A stretch of 64,000 nucleotides of DNA, from assembly GCA_030649945.1 (NCBI GenBank), contig JAUSFE010000032.1, positions 1 through 64,000 on the forward strand. Reading direction: 5' to 3'. Source of the stretch: Dehalococcoidia bacterium (GTDB lineage: Bacteria > Chloroflexota > Dehalococcoidia > SM23-28-2 > RBG-16-64-32). Positions 8,879 to 15,311 of the stretch are shown in pieces (within the stretch, counting starts at the first letter, position 1; each line of letters begins with the position of its first letter). The translations under genes and the position numbers were made by a program. The notes beneath the pieces were generated by a model. The model was not told the origin of the DNA and did no database searches. It was given only the letters and a program-made list of their open reading frames with translations.

Positions 8879-9601
8879 TTGTCTAGTTCTGTCTCACGCC
8901 AAACGACGAACCACGTACCCGAACCCGTCGCCCGCGTCGCCGACCTCATGTCCACCTTCCGTCCCAGGTGGTCCCTCTGCGGCGGCTGGGCCGTCGACGC
9001 CTGGCTCGGTAGCCAGACCCGCGACCACGGCGACCTCGATATCACCGTCTTTTCGGACGACCAGCGCGCCATCTTCGATCACCTCGCCGGCTGGCACCTG
9101 ATCGCGCATGATGCCCCACTTCCCGGCGACACGTCGGAGCCATGGGACGGCCGCCTCCTCGGTCTCCCCGCCCACATCCACGCCGCCGGGCCACAGAGTG
9201 CGTTCATCGAGAAAGACCTTGCCGCCGGCGTCGCCCGCTCTCGCGACGGCTTCAACCTCGAAGTTGTCCTCAACGACCGCTCCGGCGACGACTGGATTCT
9301 GTCGCACCAGCCGCGCATCAGCCTCCCGCTGCGAAACGGCGTTCGGCAGTCGCCGTGGGGTCTGCCCACCGTCGTCCCCGGAGTCCTGCTGTTCTTCAAA
9401 GCAACCGCCTACACTGGTACGCCGAATTACATGCGTCCGCGTGACCGGCAGGACTTCCTCGCGCTTAAGCCCCGCCTCAGCAAAGAACAGCGCAATTGGC
9501 TGCGCGAGGCGATCTCAGTAGTCGATGCCGAGCACCCATGGCTGTCTCAGCTCTCCCCTCAGCCTTCGACCAACCACCCGGAAGTGGGTCAGTCAAACTG
9601 A
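8879..9601 (+). CDS. Nucleotidyltransferase of the aminoglycoside 2''-adenylyltransferase-like family
   Basis: 240 residues from a TTG start with a fitting ribosome site (AAGGAG, 6-base gap); GTG 8846 and ATG 8948 are alternatives. The family block is GGWAVDAWLG (35-44), then TRDHGDLDI with the metal-binding Asp52-x-Asp54 pair. The C-terminal half has the usual PGVLLFFKATAYTG and RDRQDFLAL segments. Relatives modify aminoglycosides, but most chromosomal members have no known substrate, so resistance is not claimed. The stop codon lies within the terminal repeat of the surrounding cassette. Its codon choice is somewhat richer in C-ending codons than its neighbours, in line with transfer. Confidence 0.7.
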   Translation: MSSSVSRQTTNHVPEPVARVADLMSTFRPRWSLCGGWAVDAWLGSQTRDHGDLDITVFSDDQRAIFDHLAGWHLIAHDAPLPGDTSEPWDGRLLGLPAHIHAAGPQSAFIEKDLAAGVARSRDGFNLEVVLNDRSGDDWILSHQPRISLPLRNGVRQSPWGLPTVVPGVLLFFKATAYTGTPNYMRPRDRQDFLALKPRLSKEQRNWLREAISVVDAEHPWLSQLSPQPSTNHPEVGQSN

Positions 9602-9660
9602 CCCACTTCCCGTCCTTGGGCAGGGATGGCGGCGCTCTGCCAGGCTCCAGGCGGAGGGCG

Positions 9661-10680
9661 TCAGGCGCCGGCGGCCTGCCGGCGCCGCACGCGCGCCCGC
9701 CAGCGCCGCGCGATCTCCCGGTTCACGGCGTGCTTCGGCACGTCGCCCCGCAGGGCCTGCAGCAGCCTCTCCGCCGCCAGCATCGCCATGCGGGAGCGCG
9801 TGGCGACGCTGGCGCTGGCGATGTGGGGCGCGATCACGCAGTTGGGCAGGGACAGCAGGGGATCGTCCGCGGGGACGGGCTCCGGGTCGGTCACGTCCAG
9901 GGCGGCGGCGGCGATGAGGCCGTCTCTCAGGGCGTAGTGGAGGGCTTCCTGGTCCACCAGTGGCCCGCGGGCGGTGTTCACCAGAATGGCGGTGGGCTTC
10001 ATCATCTGCAGCTGGGCGCGGCCGATGAGGTGGTGGGTCTGCGGCGTGAGCGGTGCGTGCAGCGTCACAAAGTCGGACTCCCGCAGCAGTTGAGGCAGCG
10101 ATACGAACTCCATGCGGTGACGGCGCTCCAGCGCCGGCTTGCGGGTGCGGCTGTTGTAGAGGATGCGCATATCGAAGCCGCGGGCGCGCTTGGCCACCTC
10201 TGAGCCGATGCCGCCCATGCCGATGATGCCGATAGTCGCCCCCCAGAGGTCGCGCCCCAGCAGAACTTCCGGGCCCCACGTCCGCCAGCGGCCTGCGCGG
10301 ACGTAGCGGTCCGCCTCCACGACGCGGCGGGCGGCGGCGAGCAGGAGGGCGAACGTAAAGTCGGCGGTGGTCTCGCTGAGGACGCCGGGGGTGCGCGTGA
10401 CCAGGACCGTGTTGCGGCCGGCGGCGGCCATGTCCACGTTGTCGAAGCCGGTGGCCATATTGCTGACGACCAGAAGGTCCCGGGCGGCGTCTAGCAGCTC
10501 GGCGTCTATGCGGTCGGTGAGCAGGCAGAGCAGGCCGTCGGACCCAACCGCGCGGGCCATCAGCTCCTCTCGCGGCGGCGGCAGCTCGCCTTCCCAGAGG
10601 GTGACGCCGGCGTGCTGGGCCAGGAGATCGAGGGCGCCGCCGGGCAGGTGGCGGGTGACGTAGACGCGGGGGCGCGGCAT
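9661..10680 (-). CDS. D-2-hydroxyacid dehydrogenase (glyoxylate/hydroxypyruvate reductase type)
   Basis: 339 residues from ATG 10680 (MPRPRVYVTRHLPG); a GTG four codons upstream is possible. NAD-binding motif GIIGMGGIGSEVAKRA, the ILVNTARGPLVDQEAL block with the substrate-binding Arg, the DVTDPEP segment with the acidic partner, and the catalytic His in NCVIAPHIASAS are all present. It probably reduces glyoxylate or hydroxypyruvate; the exact 2-keto acid is uncertain. It follows a DinB gene by 15 bases on the same strand, so the two probably form an operon. Confidence 0.85.
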   Translation of the reverse strand: MPRPRVYVTRHLPGGALDLLAQHAGVTLWEGELPPPREELMARAVGSDGLLCLLTDRIDAELLDAARDLLVVSNMATGFDNVDMAAAGRNTVLVTRTPGVLSETTADFTFALLLAAARRVVEADRYVRAGRWRTWGPEVLLGRDLWGATIGIIGMGGIGSEVAKRARGFDMRILYNSRTRKPALERRHRMEFVSLPQLLRESDFVTLHAPLTPQTHHLIGRAQLQMMKPTAILVNTARGPLVDQEALHYALRDGLIAAAALDVTDPEPVPADDPLLSLPNCVIAPHIASASVATRSRMAMLAAERLLQALRGDVPKHAVNREIARRWRARVRRRQAAGA

Positions 10681-10695
10681 GCTGCTCAGCACGCC

Positions 10696-11226
10696 TCAGG
10701 CGGAGGCGCCGCGGCGCTGGTCCGGTTCGGCGCCGCTCTGGAAGCGCGGCTTGTACGTGGGCTCTTCCCCGCGCACCTGGTCGTAGTGCATGCGGTCGTG
10801 CCGGTAGTAGGAGCGCAGCCACTGCAGGACGGTGAGTTCGCCGAAGATCTGGTTGCGGGCGCGGCGGTCGAAGTCCTCTGGGCCCAGGCCCGCGATTAGC
10901 GCCATGGTCCGCCCGCGCTGGCGGCGCAGCTCGGCAACGTGCTCCGCTACGCTGTGCTCGTTGGCCTTCTCCAGCGGGATGGCGGGGCGCTCGCCCCGGA
11001 CGCCGTCAACGTCCGCGCCGTCCTCGGCCACGGCCTTCTCCACCCAGGCGCGGTAGGCGGTCTCCATCTCCGCCAGGTGGGACATCTGCTGCTTCTGGTT
11101 CCACTCGCCGGGGCTCGGCGGGCGCTCAGCCTCCGCCTCGCTCAGTGCTTCCAGTACGGCCAGCAGGCGCGCCCGCTCTGCCGTCATCTTCTCGATAAGG
11201 TCGCTGACCTGGGCCTGGTCTGCCAT
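10696..11226 (-). CDS. DinB/YfiT-family protein
   Basis: A 176-residue four-helix protein of the DinB superfamily. The metal site appears complete: His50 in QKQQMSHLAEME and the pair in SYYRHDRMHYDQV near the C-terminus. Members are metal-dependent thiol or transferase-like enzymes of mostly unknown role. Two other DinB paralogues occur in the window (22218-22727 and 35242-35769). It lies upstream of the hydroxyacid dehydrogenase in a likely operon. Confidence 0.8.
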   Translation of the reverse strand: MADQAQVSDLIEKMTAERARLLAVLEALSEAEAERPPSPGEWNQKQQMSHLAEMETAYRAWVEKAVAEDGADVDGVRGERPAIPLEKANEHSVAEHVAELRRQRGRTMALIAGLGPEDFDRRARNQIFGELTVLQWLRSYYRHDRMHYDQVRGEEPTYKPRFQSGAEPDQRRGASA

Positions 11227-11292
11227 CCGCGCCTCCTCTCGCCTGCATGATGGCGAGCGGCCCGCGCGCTGTCAATTGAGACGGCCGCGCGC

Positions 11293-11298
11293 TACAAT
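11293..11298 (+). promoter_or_regulatory. Probable -10 box of the rhodanese gene
   Basis: GCGCTACAAT, same class as the other boxes, 60 bp before the start at 11359. Confidence 0.35.
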
Positions 11299-11358
11299 GG
11301 ATTAGGAAAGTATTGCCAGCGCAATGTCCCTGCGCAGGCGGCAGGAGGAGCCCCATCC

Positions 11359-11691
11359 ATGGCCAGGAAGGACCCGCGCGAGCCTTTCACGCGGATTGAC
11401 GTGAAGGAAGCCGAAGAGATGAAAACGAGCGGCGCGGCCGTGATTGACGTCCGCGAGCCGCACGAGTACACCGCCGGTCATGTGCCGGGCGCCACGCTGA
11501 TCCCTGTATCGACGGTGTACGCGCGGCGGGAAGAGCTGCCGCGCGACAAGGACTTGGTGTTCGTGTGCGCGGTGGGCCAGCGGAGCGCCCTGGCGTGCGA
11601 GATGGCGGCGGCGGCCGGGCTGACCCGCCTCTTCAATCTGGAAGGCGGCACGGAGGCCTGGACAAAGGCCGGCCTGCCCGTCGAAAAATAG
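11359..11691 (+). CDS. Rhodanese-like domain protein
   Basis: A 110-residue single rhodanese domain. The CDC25-like block VIDVREPHEYTAGHVPGA (28-45) and the active-site loop Cys70-Ala-Val-Gly-Gln-Arg-Ser are present, so it should be a competent sulfurtransferase. No signal peptide is seen, so it is cytoplasmic. A good ribosome site (GGAGGAG) precedes the ATG. A HAD phosphatase gene begins 7 bases after the stop, implying an operon. Confidence 0.88.
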   Translation: MARKDPREPFTRIDVKEAEEMKTSGAAVIDVREPHEYTAGHVPGATLIPVSTVYARREELPRDKDLVFVCAVGQRSALACEMAAAAGLTRLFNLEGGTEAWTKAGLPVEK

Positions 11692-11697
11692 GCGCTG

Positions 11698-12372
11698 ATG
11701 GCGCCCGTCTTCCTTTTCGACATCGACAACACGCTGCTGTACAGCGGCGGGGCCGGCAGCCATGCCATGAACATGGCCTTCCACGAGCTGTTCGGCGTCA
11801 GCGACGGCTTCGCTCGGGTGGAGTTCAGCGGCCGCACTGACCGCTACATCCTGCACGAAGCTCTGCGGGGCCACGGCATTGAGGGCGGCTGGGAGCGCTA
11901 CCTGGAGGAGTTCACCTCCCGCTACTATGCGCTGCTGCCGGCGGCGCTGCGCGAGAGGCAGGGGCGCCTGATGCCCGGGTTCCCGCCGCTGCTGGAGGCG
12001 CTCTCGCACGAGGCGGGCGTCCGCCTGGGCCTGGCGACGGGTAACTTCAGCGAGGCGGCGCGCCTTAAGCTGGAGCACTACGGCCTGGCGCAGTATTTCA
12101 AGGGCGGCGGCTTTGGTGAGGAGAGCCTGGAGCGCTCGGGAGTTGTGCGCTCCGCCATCAAGCGGGCAGCCGGTGGGGCGCGGCCGGCCGAGGTCTTCGT
12201 GATCGGCGATACACCGCACGACGTGTCATCGGCGCTGGAGAACGGCGTTGTCGCGGTGGGAGTGGCTACGGGTAACTACACGGCGGCAGAGCTGCGGCAA
12301 GCGGGCGCGCATCTGGTCTTCGCGGACTTCGCGGACTGGCAGGCCGCGGCCAAGACGCTTTTGGGGCGCTAG
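11698..12372 (+). CDS. HAD-family phosphatase
   Basis: A 224-residue HAD hydrolase with an alpha-helical cap. Motif I is FDIDNTLL (nucleophile Asp8, acid Asp10), motif II is LGLATGNFSE, and motif IV is VFVIGDTPHDVSSA. It resembles phosphoglycolate or pyrophosphatase-type HADs, with the substrate unresolved. It is the second gene after rhodanese and converges on the ATPase gene, with four bases between stops. Confidence 0.82.
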   Translation: MAPVFLFDIDNTLLYSGGAGSHAMNMAFHELFGVSDGFARVEFSGRTDRYILHEALRGHGIEGGWERYLEEFTSRYYALLPAALRERQGRLMPGFPPLLEALSHEAGVRLGLATGNFSEAARLKLEHYGLAQYFKGGGFGEESLERSGVVRSAIKRAAGGARPAEVFVIGDTPHDVSSALENGVVAVGVATGNYTAAELRQAGAHLVFADFADWQAAAKTLLGR

Positions 12373-12376
12373 CCCG

Positions 12377-13201
12377 CTACGGCTGCGTGGCCTTGATTAC
12401 CTGGTCGTAAAACCCTTCGATCGCCAGGCTGACCTCGCGCACGGATTCCACGTTGGTCTGGCGCAGCGTCTCCAGGAAGCCCTCACGCCGGTCCAGCTCT
12501 GCCGCGAGCTGCCCGGGCGTTAGCTTTGCCCAGCGGGCGAAGACGTCGCGCTGAGCGGGCTCCGGGAAGATGTCGAAGGCGTCGGCGTCGCGGTCCCAGG
12601 CCGCGATAGTGCCCATGGCGACGCCCGTCGCCCCGTCCGGCTGCAGGAAGGCGACCTCCGTGACGCGCCTCACGGTGCCCTCCCCGCGCCCGATGTACAT
12701 CGGCACGATAAACGTGAGGTTGGCGATCTGGCTGCGCGGTATCTGCAGGTCGCCCTCGAGCTGGGAGAGCACTCCCTGCACGCTGTCCGCGTGCATCGTG
12801 CTGGCGAGCGAGTAGCCCTCGGAGAGCAGCTGGAAGGCGCGGCGGGCGTGGTCGTCCCAGGTGTAGACGGGGATGTGGTCGCTCATCTCGTTGATCAGCA
12901 GGTACGTGGGGAACGAGGTGGAGAGCACAGGAAGGGAGAAGGTCTCCCCCTGTCCGCGGGTGAAATAGACGAGGGTGTCCGGCGGTGTAAAAGCGAGGAG
13001 GGCGCTGAGAGTGGTGGTCTTGCCCGATGAAGGAGGGTCTGCGGCGACGATGATGGAGGCGCCGCGCTCCAGGCCCACCCAGAAGAGGGCGGCCAGGCGC
13101 GCCGGCATGTTGCCCGCGCCGATGATCTGGACGATGGACATGGGGGTGGGCGGCTCCCAGTGCCATCCCCACCAGCTAACGGGTTGATTGAGGGCCCGCA
13201 T
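12377..13201 (-). CDS. RecA-fold ATPase related to type II/IV secretion ATPases
   Basis: 274 residues. Walker A is DPPSSGKTTTL (55-65), a Walker B-like strand is PTYLLINEMSD, and STMHADSVQGVLSQLEGDL matches the His box seen in VirB11/GspE-type motors. The N-terminal domain found in full secretion ATPases is missing and no pilus genes adjoin. It may be a stand-alone ATPase typical of Chloroflexota. The partner is unknown. Confidence 0.65.
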   Translation of the reverse strand: MRALNQPVSWWGWHWEPPTPMSIVQIIGAGNMPARLAALFWVGLERGASIIVAADPPSSGKTTTLSALLAFTPPDTLVYFTRGQGETFSLPVLSTSFPTYLLINEMSDHIPVYTWDDHARRAFQLLSEGYSLASTMHADSVQGVLSQLEGDLQIPRSQIANLTFIVPMYIGRGEGTVRRVTEVAFLQPDGATGVAMGTIAAWDRDADAFDIFPEPAQRDVFARWAKLTPGQLAAELDRREGFLETLRQTNVESVREVSLAIEGFYDQVIKATQP

Positions 13202-13243
13202 GGCTCCATGATAGCGCAGCGCCGCACTATGTTGAGCCTCTGC

Positions 13244-13249
13244 TAGAAT
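13244..13249 (+). promoter_or_regulatory. Probable -10 box of the alcohol dehydrogenase gene
   Basis: TCTGCTAGAAT ends 10 bp before the ATG at 13260, suggesting a leaderless or near-leaderless message. The ATG at 13248 overlaps the box and is not used. Confidence 0.45.
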
Positions 13250-13259
13250 GGCGGGCGAT

Positions 13260-14279
13260 ATGTCTCAGATGCAGGCGGCGTTCTTTGCCGGCAAGGAGAA
13301 GATAGAGCTGCGGCAAACCGGCGTGCCGGACCCAGCGGCCGGCGAAGTGCTGGTGCGGGTGCGCGCGTGCGGCATCTGCGGGTCTGATCTGCACTTCTAC
13401 CACGGCGCCTTCCCCGCGCTGCCGAACATCTCGCCCGGCCACGAGATCGCGGGGGAGGTCGCCGCGGTCGGTGAGGGCGTTGCCGGGTTTGCGCCCGGAC
13501 AGCGCGTGGTGGTGGAGCCGATCAGGTCTTGCCGCGACTGCGCTTACTGCAACGCCGGCCGCTACCACCTGTGCTCCCGGCGGGTGCTCCTGGGCACGTT
13601 CGCGCCGGGCGGACTGGCGGAGTACGTTTCGGTGCCGGCATACACGCTCTACCCTCTCCCGGATGATCTGGACTTCAGCGTAGGTGCCCTTGTGGAGCCG
13701 CTGGCCGTGGCCGTACACGGCCTGCACCTGGTGGACCTGAAGGCCGGGGAGCGCGTACTGGTGATGGGCAGCGGCACGGTCGGTGTGCTCTCCGCGCTGG
13801 CGGCGCGGGCCCTGGGCGCGGGCGAAGTGCTTGCCACATACCGGCACGAGCACCAGGCGCGGGCGGCGTTGGCGGCCGGCGCCTCCCGCGCGCTGAAGGA
13901 AGGCGAGACCGGCGGCCTGGGGAAGGAAGGGATAGACGTCGTGGTGGAGACGGTGGGCGGGACCGCGCCGACGCTCTCGCAGGCGCTGGACATCGTGCGG
14001 CCGGGCGGCCGGGTCAGCCTGCTGGGCCTCTTCACGCAGCCGGCCCAGGTCAACGCCCTGGGCCTGATGCTGAAGGAGGCGCGGGTGGCGGGCGGGATCA
14101 CGTACTGCCGGCCCGGACAGCGGTCCGACTTCGAGGTGGCGCTGAGCATCCTGCAGGCGGACCCGGAGCGGGCGCGGGCCATCATCACACACCGCTTTCC
14201 CCTGGAGGAAGCCGCGCAGGCGTTCGCGACGGCGGCGGACAAGGGCAGCGGGTCGCTGAAGGTGCAGGTCACCCCCTGA
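13260..14279 (+). CDS. Zinc-dependent medium-chain alcohol/polyol dehydrogenase
   Basis: 339 residues from ATG 13260 (another ATG at 13269). Catalytic zinc ligands are in CGICGSDLHF and GHEIAGEV. The structural zinc lobe is complete (CRDCAYCNAGRYHLC). The NAD-binding motif is VLVMGSGTVGVLSALAARALGA. It belongs to the threonine/sorbitol dehydrogenase side of the MDR superfamily; the substrate is not predictable. No ribosome site precedes the start, consistent with leaderless expression from the adjacent promoter box. Confidence 0.85.
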   Translation: MSQMQAAFFAGKEKIELRQTGVPDPAAGEVLVRVRACGICGSDLHFYHGAFPALPNISPGHEIAGEVAAVGEGVAGFAPGQRVVVEPIRSCRDCAYCNAGRYHLCSRRVLLGTFAPGGLAEYVSVPAYTLYPLPDDLDFSVGALVEPLAVAVHGLHLVDLKAGERVLVMGSGTVGVLSALAARALGAGEVLATYRHEHQARAALAAGASRALKEGETGGLGKEGIDVVVETVGGTAPTLSQALDIVRPGGRVSLLGLFTQPAQVNALGLMLKEARVAGGITYCRPGQRSDFEVALSILQADPERARAIITHRFPLEEAAQAFATAADKGSGSLKVQVTP

Positions 14280-14336
14280 CCCCTCCCACCCCCGGGGCAT
14301 AGCCCAGCGGGGTGGTGCTGAGAGTGGCGGGGCCCC

Positions 14337-14987
14337 TCAGTTCGTCACCGCGAAGCCGTGCCAGCGCGTGGCGCGGGCCACCTCTACGCGCGGCGTCATC
14401 TCCCGGATGGACTCCGCCAGGATCTGCACCTCGAGGGCCAGGCGCTTGCGGAGGGATATCTCTTCCAGCAGCAGCTGCTTGGTCCAGAGGTTGACGCCCA
14501 GCCGGGAGGCGATGAAATCCGCGAGTGCGGCGGGGTCGCCGGGCATCTCGACGCTGCGGGCCCACTGGTTCGACAGCGCCAGGTAGAGGCGCAGATACTC
14601 GGCGAACAGCGCCCCGGCGTCGCCGGCCAGCTCCAGGGCCTTCCCGTCGTCCTCTGCGGTCGCGGGCAGGAGCTCGACCCGGCCGGCCATGTACGGCTCC
14701 CGCCGGACGATCTCCAGGAGCCGGAAGCGCTGTCCGCCCACGCAGGCCAGGTTCATGCGGCCTTCCGGCAGGTGCTCCACGCTCTCGATGTGCGCCGTGG
14801 TGCCCACGTCGAAAGGCTCCGCGGGCTCGCCGACCTCATTGCCGCGACGGATGAGGAGGACGCCGAAGGGACGGCCCTCGTCCAGGCAGGCGCGCACCAG
14901 CTGCTTGTAGCGCTCCTCGAAGATGTGCAGGGGCAGGCCGGCGCCGGGGAAGAGGACGGTGTTCAGGGTGAAAAGCGGCAGTTCCAC
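14337..14987 (-). CDS. Lon N-terminal-domain (LON substrate-binding) protein
   Basis: A 216-residue stand-alone LON domain. The start LPLFTLNTVLFPGAGLPLHIFEERYKQLV is the hallmark of the family, followed by GRMNLACVGGQRFRLLEI and a helical C-terminus. It lacks the AAA+ and protease domains of Lon. Its role is unknown. A DUF2007 gene lies 12 bases upstream on the same strand. Confidence 0.88.
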   Translation of the reverse strand: MELPLFTLNTVLFPGAGLPLHIFEERYKQLVRACLDEGRPFGVLLIRRGNEVGEPAEPFDVGTTAHIESVEHLPEGRMNLACVGGQRFRLLEIVRREPYMAGRVELLPATAEDDGKALELAGDAGALFAEYLRLYLALSNQWARSVEMPGDPAALADFIASRLGVNLWTKQLLLEEISLRKRLALEVQILAESIREMTPRVEVARATRWHGFAVTN

Positions 14988-14999
14988 CTCGCGCCTCTC

Positions 15000-15251
15000 T
15001 CAGTCGCGGGCGGCGGGGTCTCCGCCTAGTGGCGGATCGCCCAGGAGCCAGCGGGCGCGCTTTTCGTCGCGGGCGTGTACGAAGACCTGCAGGCTGCCGG
15101 GCAGCGGCGCGACGCCGAGGGGTGCCAGGGGATCGCTGCTCTTCATGTAGACAGCGACGCCCTCCTTCTCCAGGAGGTCGCGCCAGATGCTGGCCTCGAC
15201 GTCGTCGTGGGCGGCGCCGATGAATACAAAGCGGTCGCTCTTCTCGGCCAT
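15000..15251 (-). CDS. DUF2007-type putative signal-transducing protein
   Basis: An 83-residue protein with a ferredoxin-like DUF2007 pattern: FVFIGAAHDDVEASIWRDLLEKEGVAVYMKSSD, then LQVFVHARDEKRARWLL. Members have no agreed function. It is upstream of the LON-domain gene in a probable two-gene operon. Confidence 0.7.
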   Translation of the reverse strand: MAEKSDRFVFIGAAHDDVEASIWRDLLEKEGVAVYMKSSDPLAPLGVAPLPGSLQVFVHARDEKRARWLLGDPPLGGDPAARD

Positions 15252-15282
15252 GCTTCGATGTTAACCCATGCGGCCCGACGCC

Positions 15283-15311
15283 GTAGAGACGCCCCGCCGG
15301 GTCGTCTCTAC
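15283..15311. repeat. 29-bp palindrome forming the nuoG stop codon
   Basis: Arms GTAGAGACG and CGTCTCTAC with a CCCGCCGGG-type centre. Read on the minus strand, its first bases supply the TAG stop of nuoG. A close relative lies in frame inside sodX (20737-20765). Confidence 0.75.

Larger units (their letters stand above)
8624..9611 (+). mobile_element. Transposase-less cassette with IS1-type ends carrying a nucleotidyltransferase
   Basis: Both boundaries are head-to-head copies of the terminal repeat of the IS1-like transposon at 29543-32070. Left: GGTAGAGTGGGTCAGT (8625-8640) directly joined to ACTGACCCGCTACCC (8641-8655). Right: GGAAGTGGGTCAGT (9580-9593), CAA, ACTGACCCACTTCC (9597-9610). 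The last codons of the cargo gene (Ser-Asn-stop) are read from TCAAACTGA in the right end, exactly as in the transposase gene of the other element. There is no transposase inside and no clear target duplication, so exact ends are uncertain. Confidence 0.6.
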
